64,000 nt of DNA. It comes from an uncultured Lachnospiraceae bacterium. Its GTDB lineage: Bacteria > Bacillota > Clostridia > Lachnospirales > Lachnospiraceae. The stretch covers positions 9,972 through 73,971 of the forward strand of contig CAJUJM010000066.1 in assembly GCA_910586755.1 (NCBI GenBank), read 5' to 3'. The translations under genes were made by a program, and so were the position numbers. The notes under the pieces are model-generated. The model was not told where the DNA came from, did not search any database, and worked only from the letters and a program-made list of their open reading frames with translations. This document shows, one piece after another, positions 17,810 through 25,265 of this stretch; position 1 is the first letter of the stretch, and every line of letters begins with the position of its first letter.

Positions 17810-18139
17810 ATGCCGTTAAATATGAAGGAACTTTTATATTTGTACCGTAGGGAGTTAGAAGCCGTTTCTGATGGGCATCTAAAACAGATGATTTTATATG
17901 GTTCTTACGCTAGAGGTGATTTCAAACCAGATTCCGATGTAGATGTTATGATTTTGCTGGATTTGGACGATTCTGCACTTTATCTCTATGAGAAGAAAAT
18001 CTGCGATATTACCTATGATTTTAATATGGAACATGAAACAGATATTATGCCTGTGGTAAAAAATTTCGACCATTTCAATTATTGGAAAAACGTATATATG
18101 TTTTATCACAATGTAGAAACAGAGGGGGTGGCAATTTGA
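17810..18139 (+). CDS. mntA: MntA-like nucleotidyltransferase antitoxin (MNT domain)
   Basis: A 109-residue minimal nucleotidyltransferase. The GSx10DxD signature is exact: G31-S32, then D43 and D45 (GSYARGDFKPDSDVDV). In type VII toxin-antitoxin systems MntA adds AMP residues to the HEPN toxin HepT next to its active site and so silences it. The next gene is a HEPN protein whose start overlaps this gene's stop (TTGA at 18136-18139), so the pair is translationally coupled. GGGAGGTG lies 6 bases before the ATG at 17810. The gene is AT-rich and lies in the accessory island. Confidence 0.87.
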   Translation: MPLNMKELLYLYRRELEAVSDGHLKQMILYGSYARGDFKPDSDVDVMILLDLDDSALYLYEKKICDITYDFNMEHETDIMPVVKNFDHFNYWKNVYMFYHNVETEGVAI

Positions 18140-18546
18140 CACATGAAGATTCAATCGGAAATTTTATAGATGTGGCACACCATAAACTAGAACAGGCGAA
18201 AGACGATTTGGATACAGCAAAGTTACTGTTAGAAGCAGGAAAATACAAAGCTGCCAATAATCGAGCCTACTATTCTTGCTATCATGCTATTGATTCCGTA
18301 TTGGCACTAGAGCCAAAAGCCTTTAAACGTCATAAAGACACGCTGGCATATTTTAACAAAAATTATGTACATCCAGAAATATTTCCAAGGGAGCTGGGGC
18401 GTAACATTTCAAGACTGGAAGTGATTCGCCATAAAAGTGATTATGACGATTTTTATATTGCCAGTCAGGAAGAGGCAGACGAACAGATTGCAGTGGCGTC
18501 AATGGTTGTCACATTAGTTGAGGATTATATAAAAACAAGATTATAG
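18136..18546 (+). CDS. hepT: HepT-like HEPN domain toxin (RNase)
   Basis: A 136-residue HEPN-domain protein. The catalytic Rx4-6H motif is RAYYSCYH (about residues 43-50), with nearby tyrosines that are the usual AMPylation targets of MntA. HEPN toxins of this type cleave RNA, tRNA in some cases. The start is a TTG at 18136 overlapping the mntA TGA, preceded by AGAGGGGGTGG; a longer in-frame extension to 18082 would run inside mntA and lacks a ribosome site. Antitoxin-first order differs from the toxin-first order of the well-studied Shewanella pair. Function in this organism is inferred from the family. Confidence 0.85.
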   Translation: MTHEDSIGNFIDVAHHKLEQAKDDLDTAKLLLEAGKYKAANNRAYYSCYHAIDSVLALEPKAFKRHKDTLAYFNKNYVHPEIFPRELGRNISRLEVIRHKSDYDDFYIASQEEADEQIAVASMVVTLVEDYIKTRL

Positions 18547-18630
18547 AAAACATCGGATTAAAAAGTATTTTCTGTAAAAAAGCAGAATATCCTCAGTGAA
18601 TAAAGGCCCCTAGTAAAATATGGAAAAATC

Positions 18631-18675
18631 AAAAAAATCCCCCGCCCACCACATAGCTGTAATGAACAGGGGATT
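18631..18675 (-). terminator. Terminator of the small minus-strand gene
   Basis: On the minus strand AATCCCC (18675-18669 complement) pairs with GGGGATT (18642-18636 complement), followed by a run TTTTTGATTTTT. The loop is 26 bases, so it is a moderate-quality intrinsic terminator. Confidence 0.5.
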
Positions 18676-18764
18676 AAAAAGGGGAGGATAAGTAGTTAAA
18701 TTTCTCTTTTGTTTACATCCATAGTATTAACCTGTCCGGAAATTTTATACACAGAAATTACAAA

Positions 18765-18995
18765 TTATTTTTTCTCCAGCTCAGAAAGACTGCGGATAAG
18801 CTCAATATCCGAGGCAGTCAGCTTTAAATTGGCGGAAAGGGTTTCCCCTCCCGGCGGTATAATACTTACCTCCATTATGGTTCCCTCGGCCAGATTCCGG
18901 CGGGAAACGGCCCGGAGAAAATTGATGAATTTGGGATGGCTTTCTTTAAAATTCAGGGCCTTGTCTTTTAGCTGCATTAGTTCTAATGGGTTCAT
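18765..18995 (-). CDS. Small conserved-type protein of unknown function
   Basis: A 76-residue cytoplasmic protein starting MNPLELMQLKDKALNFKE and ending in a charged ELEKK. It has a middle segment AEGTIMEVSIIPPGGE, which is the likely beta strand, and a C-terminal helix. I know of similar small proteins beginning MNPLELLKLK in Lachnospiraceae but no function. AAGGAGA lies six bases before the ATG at 18995; an upstream extension to 19040 lacks a ribosome site. It is read opposite to the neighbours and ends at its own terminator. Confidence 0.65.
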   Translation of the reverse strand: MNPLELMQLKDKALNFKESHPKFINFLRAVSRRNLAEGTIMEVSIIPPGGETLSANLKLTASDIELIRSLSELEKK

Positions 18996-19110
18996 AGAGT
19001 TCTCCTTGTCGTAAGTTTTCTGCTCTCTACAGTCTACCACATCTTTCCATAAGTTAACAGCCGCAAGAGCGGAATTTAAACAGCGAATTTAAACAGCTGT
19101 AAAATCACAA

Positions 19111-19154
19111 CCTGTCCTTCCACTTCATATTATATAAAAAAGAGTAAGGACAGG
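19111..19154 (+). repeat. Inverted repeat overlapping the amidase ribosome site
   Basis: CCTGTCCTT at 19111-19119 is a perfect inverted copy of AAGGACAGG at 19146-19154, which contains the ribosome-binding AAGGA three bases before the amidase ATG. As RNA it would hide the ribosome site; as DNA it could be an operator. A TATTATATA stretch between the arms may be the -10 box, in which case only the second reading holds. Confidence 0.5.
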
Positions 19155-19157
19155 ACT

Positions 19158-20198
19158 ATGAAAATCTGTTTAGACGCAGGTCATTATGGAAAATACAACC
19201 AGAGTCCGGCGGAGCCGGGGTATTACGAGTCGGAAATGACCTGGAAGCTTCATCTGCTGCAGAAAAAATACCTGGAAGCCTATGGAATCCAGGTAGTGCT
19301 GACCAGAGAAAAGCAGGAAAATGATAAGGGATTGTATGCCAGAGGAATGGAAGCAAAAGGGTGTGATTTGTTTATCTCCGATCATTCCAACGCAGTAGGG
19401 AGCGGGGTAAACAACAGTGTAGATTACCCGGTTTCGTATTGTGCCATTAACGGAAGCGCAGACGGTATCGGTATGGCTCTCGCCCAGACAGTGAAGGTGG
19501 TTTTAAACACCAGAGAGCCGGCCAGAATCGAACACAGAAGAGGAAAGAACGGAGATTATTACGGGGTGCTGCGGGGAGCCACGGCGGCAGGGGTTCCGGG
19601 GCTGATACTGGAACATTCCTTCCATACCAATGCTGCCATTGCGCGGTGGCTTTTGGATCCGGGCAATTTAGACCGGTTGGCCAGGGCAGAGGCGGCCGTG
19701 ATTGCCCTTTACTACAACATTGATGTGCCAGAGCCTGAAAAACGTTCCGGATGGTATCAGGAGGAAGGCGGCTGGCGGTTTTACCTGGGAAATACCGGGG
19801 AACCGGTTCGAAACAATTGGTATAAGGACGGCAAGGACTGGTACTGGTTTGACGGCGCGGGAATGATGGTCCATGATACATGGAAAACCGATTCCAAAGG
19901 TCTCTGGTATTACCTGGGGACCAGTGGAGCTATGGAAAAGGATACATGGATAGTGTGGAAAAATGAGCTGTACCGCTTGAAGGAAGACGGCAGCATGTTT
20001 CAGGGGGAAATCTATCTGAAAACGGATGAAAAGGGAGCTTTGATTACAGAAGAGGAGATAGAAAAGCTAAGGATTGTAGCGGGGCCGGAAAAGAACGGCA
20101 AAGAAAAAAGGCGCGGATCGCGGACCATAGGAAAGGCAAAAAAGAAAAAAGGTTTAAAGAGAAAAAAATCCACAAAAAAGAAGAAACCTAAAAAGTGA
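19158..20198 (+). CDS. N-acetylmuramoyl-L-alanine amidase (Amidase_3) with cell-wall-binding repeats
   Basis: A 346-residue protein. The Amidase_3 domain spans about residues 1-190: zinc ligands H8 (LDAGHYG), E24 (YESEM) and H76 (ISDHSN) and catalytic Glu in LEHSFHTN. Two to three aromatic choline/cell-wall-binding type repeats follow (GWYQEEGGWRFYL, NNWYKDGKDWYWFD, GLWYYLGTSGAMEKDTW). The last about 35 residues are extremely Lys/Arg-rich. There is no signal peptide, so it resembles an endolysin or a spore-mother-cell lysin released by another route. The basic tail could bind teichoic acid or DNA. The ribosome site lies in the inverted repeat described above. Confidence 0.85.
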   Translation: MKICLDAGHYGKYNQSPAEPGYYESEMTWKLHLLQKKYLEAYGIQVVLTREKQENDKGLYARGMEAKGCDLFISDHSNAVGSGVNNSVDYPVSYCAINGSADGIGMALAQTVKVVLNTREPARIEHRRGKNGDYYGVLRGATAAGVPGLILEHSFHTNAAIARWLLDPGNLDRLARAEAAVIALYYNIDVPEPEKRSGWYQEEGGWRFYLGNTGEPVRNNWYKDGKDWYWFDGAGMMVHDTWKTDSKGLWYYLGTSGAMEKDTWIVWKNELYRLKEDGSMFQGEIYLKTDEKGALITEEEIEKLRIVAGPEKNGKEKRRGSRTIGKAKKKKGLKRKKSTKKKKPKK

Positions 20199-20249
20199 CA
20201 GGAATGAGATGGGGATAAGGCGCAGGAGAGGAATCAGGTGATTCTCCCC

Positions 20250-20278
20250 TTGCCAATCCCCTTTCTTTGGGCTACAAT
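20250..20278 (+). promoter_or_regulatory. Promoter of the PPi-phosphofructokinase gene
   Basis: TTGCCA (20250-20255) and TACAAT (20273-20278) are separated by 17 bases, 32 bases upstream of the ATG. Confidence 0.7.
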
Positions 20279-20309
20279 AAAGCCATAGAAAAAAAGGAGA
20301 AAAATACCT

Positions 20310-21527
20310 ATGAAAAAGAATATCATCGTTGGCCAGTCCGGCGGCCCAACCGCAGTAATTAATGCCAGCCTGTACGGAGTGATCCGGGAAGGCCTCTCAC
20401 GGGGAGATGAGATTGGGAAGGTTTATGGTATGATTCACGGAATAGAGGGCTTTATGGCTGGAAGAGTGATGGAATTATCCGCCCTGCCGCCAGAAGAGCT
20501 GGAGCTTTTAAAGCTTACCCCTGCGGCCTATCTGGGTTCCTGCCGCTATAAGCTTCCGGAAGACCTGAGTCATATCTGCTATCAGGAACTATTTGAAAAA
20601 TTCCGCCAGCTGAATATCGGCTATTTCTTCTATATAGGCGGTAACGATTCTATGGACACCGTAAGCAAGCTGTCCCGGTACGCCGCCTCCCACCATATTG
20701 ATGTAAAAGTTATGGGAATCCCCAAGACCATTGATAATGACTTGATTATGACCGATCATACCCCCGGATACGGAAGCGCCGCCAAATATGTAGCAGCCAC
20801 GGTTCGGGAAATTGTGCTGGATTCCTCGGGGTATCAGCAAAGATCCGTCACCATTGTGGAGCTGATGGGCCGCCATGCGGGCTGGATTACTGCCGCCAGC
20901 GTTTTGGCAAGAAAATATAAAGGGGACAATCCGGCGCTTATTTATCTTCCTGAGGCGGATTTTGACATGGAACAATTTGCCCACGATGTAGAACAGGCTT
21001 TATTAAAACAGCCCAATGTGATTATTTGCATTTCAGAGGGGATTTCAGATTCCAGAGGCCGGTTTATCTGCGAATATGCAGAGGAAGCCAGAGTGGATAC
21101 CTTTGGCCACAAGATGCTGACAGGAAGCGGAAAGGTGCTGGAGAATTTTGTCCGGGACCGGTTTGGCGTCAAGGCAAGATCCGTGGAATTAAACGTGAGT
21201 CAGCGCTGTTCGGGTATGATTGCCTCGAAAACTGATATTGAAGAGGCGGCGATGGCGGGGGCCTGGGGCGTGAAAAAGGCTCTTGAGGGAGTAACTGGCC
21301 AGATGGTTACATTTTGCCGAAAATCAGACAACCCTTATGAGATAGAGTGCGGCACAGTGGATGTTAATCAGGTTTGCAATCAGGAAAAGAAATTCCCGGC
21401 AGAATGGATTACCAGAAAAGGAACCGATATCGGAGAAGAATTTTTTGCCTACGTTCTGCCCCTGATTCAGGGAGAGACGGATCAGAAAATGGAAAATGGA
21501 GTGCCGATATACGCATACAGGAAATAA
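20310..21527 (+). CDS. pfp: Phosphofructokinase, predicted pyrophosphate-dependent
   Basis: A 405-residue PFK-A family enzyme for fructose 6-phosphate phosphorylation in glycolysis. The N-terminal GQSGGPTAVINAS is the phosphoryl-donor loop. The two donor-selecting sites read GGNDS (Asp where ATP enzymes have Gly in GGDGS) and GIPKTIDND (Lys where ATP enzymes usually have Gly). That Asp/Lys pair is the mark of pyrophosphate-using enzymes, in which the reaction is reversible. TDHTPGYGSAAKY and VELMGRHAGWIT complete the sugar site. An AAGGAG site precedes the ATG at 20310. It is monocistronic, with its own promoter. Confidence 0.9.
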   Translation: MKKNIIVGQSGGPTAVINASLYGVIREGLSRGDEIGKVYGMIHGIEGFMAGRVMELSALPPEELELLKLTPAAYLGSCRYKLPEDLSHICYQELFEKFRQLNIGYFFYIGGNDSMDTVSKLSRYAASHHIDVKVMGIPKTIDNDLIMTDHTPGYGSAAKYVAATVREIVLDSSGYQQRSVTIVELMGRHAGWITAASVLARKYKGDNPALIYLPEADFDMEQFAHDVEQALLKQPNVIICISEGISDSRGRFICEYAEEARVDTFGHKMLTGSGKVLENFVRDRFGVKARSVELNVSQRCSGMIASKTDIEEAAMAGAWGVKKALEGVTGQMVTFCRKSDNPYEIECGTVDVNQVCNQEKKFPAEWITRKGTDIGEEFFAYVLPLIQGETDQKMENGVPIYAYRK

Positions 21528-21532
21528 AAAGC

Positions 21533-21562
21533 TTTACAACAATCATAGTTTTGTTATATACT
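21533..21562 (+). promoter_or_regulatory. Promoter of the SEC-C gene
   Basis: TTTACA (21533-21538) and TATACT (21557-21562) with an 18-base spacer. Transcription would start near 21569, about 45 bases before the translation start. Confidence 0.65.
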
Positions 21563-21613
21563 AACCTTTAGAGGTTTTACCCTGAATATATACAAAGAAG
21601 GATGGATAGTTTA

Positions 21614-22123
21614 ATGGCAATTTTAGAGACCTGGAGAAACCTGGCATATGGCGATGGTTTAGATGATAAAAAGAGAGAAGAGCTGTGGACCGGCTATTTC
21701 ACCATTGAGAAAGGGATCTATGAGCAGATCCTTTCCAATCCCACAGAGGTCATTACCGGTACGGTAAAGGAGCTGGCTGAAAAATACAACACAGAATTAT
21801 TAATTATGACCGGATTTTTAGACGGCATTAACGAAAGCTTAAAGGGATACCAGAACCCTATTGATACCATGGAGGAAGACACAGAGGTTCGGATTGAGAT
21901 TGATCCGGAGAAGCTTTATTACAACATGGTAGAGGCAAAGGCAGACTGGCTGTACGAGCTTCCCCAGTGGGATGCAATCCTTTCCGAAGAGCGCAGAAAA
22001 GAGCTTTACAAGGAGCAGAAAGCATCCGGCACCATCCGCAAGGAGCAGAAGGTATACCCGAATGATCCCTGTCCCTGCGGAAGCGGCAAGAAATATAAAA
22101 AATGCTGTGGCAAGAACGCGTAA
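21614..22123 (+). CDS. SEC-C metal-binding domain protein
   Basis: A 169-residue protein. Residues 1-140 are a helical domain of unknown function (LETWRNLAYG, LAEKYNTELLIMTGFLDGINESLK). The C-terminus is a classical SEC-C zinc motif, DPCPCGSGKKYKKCCGK, as found at the end of SecA and many small proteins. Its function is unknown; the zinc motif often mediates binding to SecB, ribosomes or other partners. AAGAAGG lies 11 bases before the ATG at 21614; another ATG at 21602 lies only a base after that site and so is less likely. It is flanked by its own promoter and terminator. Confidence 0.8.
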   Translation: MAILETWRNLAYGDGLDDKKREELWTGYFTIEKGIYEQILSNPTEVITGTVKELAEKYNTELLIMTGFLDGINESLKGYQNPIDTMEEDTEVRIEIDPEKLYYNMVEAKADWLYELPQWDAILSEERRKELYKEQKASGTIRKEQKVYPNDPCPCGSGKKYKKCCGKNA

Positions 22124-22161
22124 AAGCTGATTGATATTATATCAGACTGCAGTTAAGGACA

Positions 22162-22191
22162 AGCCCGGGAGGAATCTCTCGGGCTGTTTTT
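22162..22191 (+). terminator. Intrinsic terminator of the SEC-C gene
   Basis: AGCCCGGGAG pairs with CTCTCGGGCT around GAAT, followed by GTTTTT. Strong Rho-independent type. Confidence 0.88.
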
Positions 22192-22242
22192 CACCCATAG
22201 AAAAAGTCTATCCGCAAAAGGGATGGGAGACAGGAGGATAAA

Positions 22243-23007
22243 ATGGATGCTTACACAAGCTTTGCGGCAGTTTACGATTTATTCATGGATAATATCCCCT
22301 ATGAAGAATGGTGTGCCTATCTTACAACCCTTTTAAAAGAGAGAGGGGTTGGGAATGGCCTGGTTTTGGATCTGGGATGCGGCACCGGAAGCCTGACGGA
22401 ACTTCTGGCAGCAGAAGGCTACGACATGATTGGCGTGGATAATGCGGCGGATATGCTGGAAATTGCTATGGAGAAAAGGATTGCAAACGGAAGGGACATT
22501 CTCTATCTGCTTCAGGATATGCGGGAGTTTGAACTGTACGGCACTGTGGCGGCTGTAGTCAGCATCTGCGATTCCATAAATTATATTCTGGATTATGAAG
22601 ACTTGGTTCGGGTCTTTTCGCTGGTGAATAATTACCTGGATCCGGGAGGCGTATTTATTTTTGATTTCAATACAGAATATAAATACCGGGAGCTGCTGGG
22701 GGAATCCACCATAGCGGAAAACCGGGAAGAAGGCAGCTTTATCTGGGAAAACTATTTTGATGAGGAAACCCGGATTAATGAATATGATTTGACTTTATTT
22801 ATCCGAAAGGAGAATAAGCCGGAATCCCTGTTTCAAAAATTTGAAGAAACCCATTATCAGCGGGCCTATTCACTGGAAGAAATTAAAAAGGCTCTGAAGG
22901 AAGGGGGCCTGGTTTTTGAGGCCTGCTACGATGCTTTTACCAAAGAGCCGCCTAAACAAGACAGCGAAAGAATCTACATTGTCGCCCGGGAGCAGGGCAA
23001 GAAATAG
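22243..23007 (+). CDS. Class I SAM-dependent methyltransferase
   Basis: A 254-residue methyltransferase with the SAM motif LVLDLGCGTGSLTELLA (about residues 44-60), the acidic loop GVDNAADMLEIA and a post-motif III region with FIFDFNTEYKYREL. The N-terminus SFAAVYDLFMDNIPYEEW is typical of a group of uncharacterised Firmicutes methyltransferases. The substrate cannot be told. CAGGAGG lies seven bases before the ATG at 22243. It is followed 59 bases later by hslO in the same direction. Confidence 0.85.
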   Translation: MDAYTSFAAVYDLFMDNIPYEEWCAYLTTLLKERGVGNGLVLDLGCGTGSLTELLAAEGYDMIGVDNAADMLEIAMEKRIANGRDILYLLQDMREFELYGTVAAVVSICDSINYILDYEDLVRVFSLVNNYLDPGGVFIFDFNTEYKYRELLGESTIAENREEGSFIWENYFDEETRINEYDLTLFIRKENKPESLFQKFEETHYQRAYSLEEIKKALKEGGLVFEACYDAFTKEPPKQDSERIYIVAREQGKK

Positions 23008-23066
23008 CCTTATTTTGTTAGAAATACAACATAATCAATGAAAAACCAACAAAGAGAGGAATAAAA

Positions 23067-23948
23067 ATGTCTGATTATATCATTCGTGCAACTGCGGCCG
23101 GGGGAGAGATTCGCGCCTTTGCCGCAACCACAAGAGAACTGGTAGAGCATGCCCGCCAGGCCCACAATACCAGCCCGGTGGCAACAGCCGCCCTGGGCCG
23201 CCTTCTTACAGCAGGGGGAATGATGGGGATAACCATGAAGGGGGAGGAGGATCTTCTGACCTTAAAGATCCAGGGGGACGGCCCCATTGAAGGGCTGACC
23301 GTTACTGCCGATTCCCATGGAAACGTAAAAGGCTATGCTTATAACCCTGCTGTCATGCTGCCTCCCAATGCCAGGGGAAAGCTGGATGTAGGAGGAGCTT
23401 TGGGAGTGGGAGTATTAAGCGTGATTAAAGATATCGGTTTGAAAGAGCCTTATGTGGGCCAGACGATTTTAGTTAGCGGAGAGATTGCTGAGGATTTAAC
23501 CTATTACTATGCAACCTCTGAGCAGACGCCGTCCTCCATCGCCCTGGGAGTTTTGATGAATAAGGACAATACAGTCCGTCAGGCCGGAGGCTTTATGATA
23601 CAGCTTATGCCCGGGGCATCAGACCAGATTATCGACAAATTAGAGGGACGTTTAGGAGAAATCATTTCCATCACGGCATTGCTGGATGAAGGAAACTCTC
23701 CGGAGAAGATTTTGGAGCATATTCTGGGAGACTTTGGATTAGAGATTAATGAGACTGTGGAAACAAAATTTTACTGCAACTGTACCAAAGAGCGGGTGGA
23801 AAAGGCCCTTGTAAGCATTGGAAAAAAAGAGCTTCAGGAAATGATTGACGAGGGAAAAGAGATTGAGGTGAATTGCCATTTCTGCAGCCGCCGCTATGGA
23901 TTTTCTGTAGAGGAGTTGAGAGAGCTTATGAGCCGCGGGGCTCGTTAA
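23067..23948 (+). CDS. hslO: Hsp33 redox-regulated chaperone
   Basis: A 293-residue Hsp33. The N-terminal domain begins with YIIRATAAGGEIRAFAATT and shows ARQAHNTSPVATAALGRLL. The C-terminal zinc/redox switch has four cysteines in the pattern CNC near 232-234 and CHFC near 265-268. Oxidation of these releases zinc and activates holdase function, protecting proteins under oxidative stress. Length is normal. AGAGAGG precedes the ATG at 23067. A strong terminator follows 41 bases after the stop. Confidence 0.96.
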   Translation: MSDYIIRATAAGGEIRAFAATTRELVEHARQAHNTSPVATAALGRLLTAGGMMGITMKGEEDLLTLKIQGDGPIEGLTVTADSHGNVKGYAYNPAVMLPPNARGKLDVGGALGVGVLSVIKDIGLKEPYVGQTILVSGEIAEDLTYYYATSEQTPSSIALGVLMNKDNTVRQAGGFMIQLMPGASDQIIDKLEGRLGEIISITALLDEGNSPEKILEHILGDFGLEINETVETKFYCNCTKERVEKALVSIGKKELQEMIDEGKEIEVNCHFCSRRYGFSVEELRELMSRGAR

Positions 23949-23989
23949 GGTATGGACTGCAACATTCTTTTCGGGGCCTGTGTACCAAA

Positions 23990-24022
23990 AAGAACCGGTA
24001 TCTATGATACCGGTTCTTATTT
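23990..24022. terminator. Bidirectional terminator between hslO and the cold-shock gene
   Basis: AAGAACCGGTATC and GATACCGGTTCTT form a perfect 13-pair stem around TAT. TTATTT follows on the plus strand and TTTGG on the minus strand, so it can end both the hslO and the convergent csp transcripts. Confidence 0.8.
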
Positions 24023-24107
24023 GTAATCATTGAATCCAATATAACTTTATTTCAATTACATAAACATGATCTATATGATTGAAAAAGGTACACTGCTGAC
24101 TAGATGA

Positions 24108-24305
24108 TTATAATTTGGTAACGTTAGTTGCCTGGGGTCCCTTTGCACCGTTAACTACGTCGAATTCAACCTCAGCGCCCTCGTCTAAAGACTTGAAGCC
24201 TTCCATGTTTAATCCGGAGTAGTGTACGAATACATCGTTACCCTGCTCATCGGAAATGAATCCGTAGCCCTTCTGATTATTGAACCACTTAACTGTACCT
24301 TTCAT
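24108..24305 (-). CDS. cspA: Cold-shock protein, CspA family
   Basis: A 65-residue cold-shock domain protein that binds single-stranded RNA/DNA. It has MKGTVKWFNNQKGYGFIS (RNP1: KGYGFI) and DVFVHYSGLN (RNP2: VFVHY), and ends in PQATNVTKL. Tyr replaces the common Phe in parts of the motifs but the fold is intact. GGAGGTATC lies before the ATG at 24305. A consensus promoter lies 60-88 bases upstream, leaving a leader of about 53 bases, as is usual for cold-shock genes. The stop faces the hslO terminator. Confidence 0.95.
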   Translation of the reverse strand: MKGTVKWFNNQKGYGFISDEQGNDVFVHYSGLNMEGFKSLDEGAEVEFDVVNGAKGPQATNVTKL

Positions 24306-24364
24306 TATGATACCTCCAAAAAAATAAGAAAAATTACCCCGCAAGTTATTTTGCGGATGTCCTA

Positions 24365-24393
24365 AGAATATCACAGTTTTAATCAGGTGTCAA
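24365..24393 (-). promoter_or_regulatory. Promoter of the cold-shock gene
   Basis: On the minus strand TTGACA (24393-24388) and TATTCT (24370-24365) with a 17-base spacer. Confidence 0.75.
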
Positions 24394-24491
24394 ATGGTTT
24401 TGGTGTCAATTTTTGGAAATCCGTGGAGGCTGCTACTGTTCCTCCCGTCCCAATTTTGCCTTGTGCCATCGTGGCACAGATCAAATTCTAC

Positions 24492-24641
24492 GTAACAGTT
24501 CAGACGGGCGTCTTCTTGCCCGACTGCGTCGGACAAGAAGCGTCGGATGTCCATCCGATGCGGAATTTGAGATGAAGTTTTACTTACAAGCGGGCTTGAC
24601 GTAAAACTTCATCTCAAATTCCCCGCCGTCTGAACTGTTAC
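24492..24641. repeat. 150-bp palindromic cloverleaf repeat, copy 1
   Basis: The element begins GTAACAGTTCAGACG and ends with its perfect inverted complement. Inside are three further hairpins: CTTCTTG-x-CCGAC/GTCGG-x-CAAGAAG; TCGGATG/CATCCGA; and a long stem GAATTTGAGATGAAG-to-GTTTTAC with its complement, enclosing CAAG/CTTG. The whole folds as a closed four-way structure. A second 150-bp copy lies at 55765-55914. No coding frame of note is present. It looks like a MITE-type or structured intergenic repeat and lies between the csp promoter and the promoter of the next gene. Confidence 0.8.
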
Positions 24642-24647
24642 AGGGAA

Positions 24648-24675
24648 TTGCATTTTGGAGAAAAACTGTTATACT
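24648..24675 (+). promoter_or_regulatory. Possible promoter of the DUF5662 gene
   Basis: TTGCAT (24648-24653) and TATACT (24670-24675), 16-base spacer, directly after repeat copy 1 and 44 bases before the ATG. Confidence 0.55.
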
Positions 24676-24719
24676 GGTAAAAAGAACAAAACCAGGTACA
24701 ACTGAAGGGAGGAAAGTGC

Positions 24720-25265
24720 ATGGAATTCAGAAATATAGGCAGGCATTTCTGCACGATTACAGAGCATAAGCTCTTAGTTATGAAACACTGCTTTATGGTA
24801 GGGTTGTACCGGCAGGGTTTACTTCATGATTTGTCTAAATACAGTCTGGAAGAATTCTGGACCGGAGTCCGGTACTATCAGGGGAATCGAAGCCCCAACG
24901 CGGCGGAGCGGGAGCTGTTAGGCTTCTCCAAAGCCTGGCTTCACCACAAAGGACGGAATAAGCACCACTTTGAATATTGGATTGACGTATCCAAAAATAA
25001 AGAAGAAGGGCTGATTGGTAATAAAATGCCTTTAAAATATGTAATTGAGATGGTAATGGACAGAATAGCGGCCTGCAAGGTCTATAAGGGCAGAGACTAT
25101 TACGACGGAGCAGCCTGGGAATATTATGAGAGAACCAGGCAGTATATTACCATTCACCCGGAGACCAGAGCACTTTTAGAGAAACTCCTCTGGATGCTGA
25201 AACAAAAGGGGGAGAAAAAAACCTTTTCTTACATCCGTAAGCTGCTGAAAAAAGGAGATTATTGA
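24720..25265 (+). CDS. DUF5662 family protein
   Basis: A 181-residue soluble, basic and aromatic-rich protein. A pattern of conserved histidines and aspartates (HKLLVMKHC, LLHDLSKYS, WLHHKGRNKHHFEYW) resembles an HD-type metal-binding helical fold, so a phosphohydrolase-like activity is conceivable but unproved. It recalls the DUF5662 family common in Firmicutes and phages. GGGAGG precedes the ATG at 24720. The gene ends 7 bases inside the convergent next gene (25259-25265 overlap). Confidence 0.75.
   Translation: MEFRNIGRHFCTITEHKLLVMKHCFMVGLYRQGLLHDLSKYSLEEFWTGVRYYQGNRSPNAAERELLGFSKAWLHHKGRNKHHFEYWIDVSKNKEEGLIGNKMPLKYVIEMVMDRIAACKVYKGRDYYDGAAWEYYERTRQYITIHPETRALLEKLLWMLKQKGEKKTFSYIRKLLKKGDY

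Noticed and set aside
24387..24604. Two plus-strand frames of about 62 codons near the first repeat copy
   Set aside because: They run into the palindromic repeat, have no ribosome site and their residues reflect the hairpin arms.
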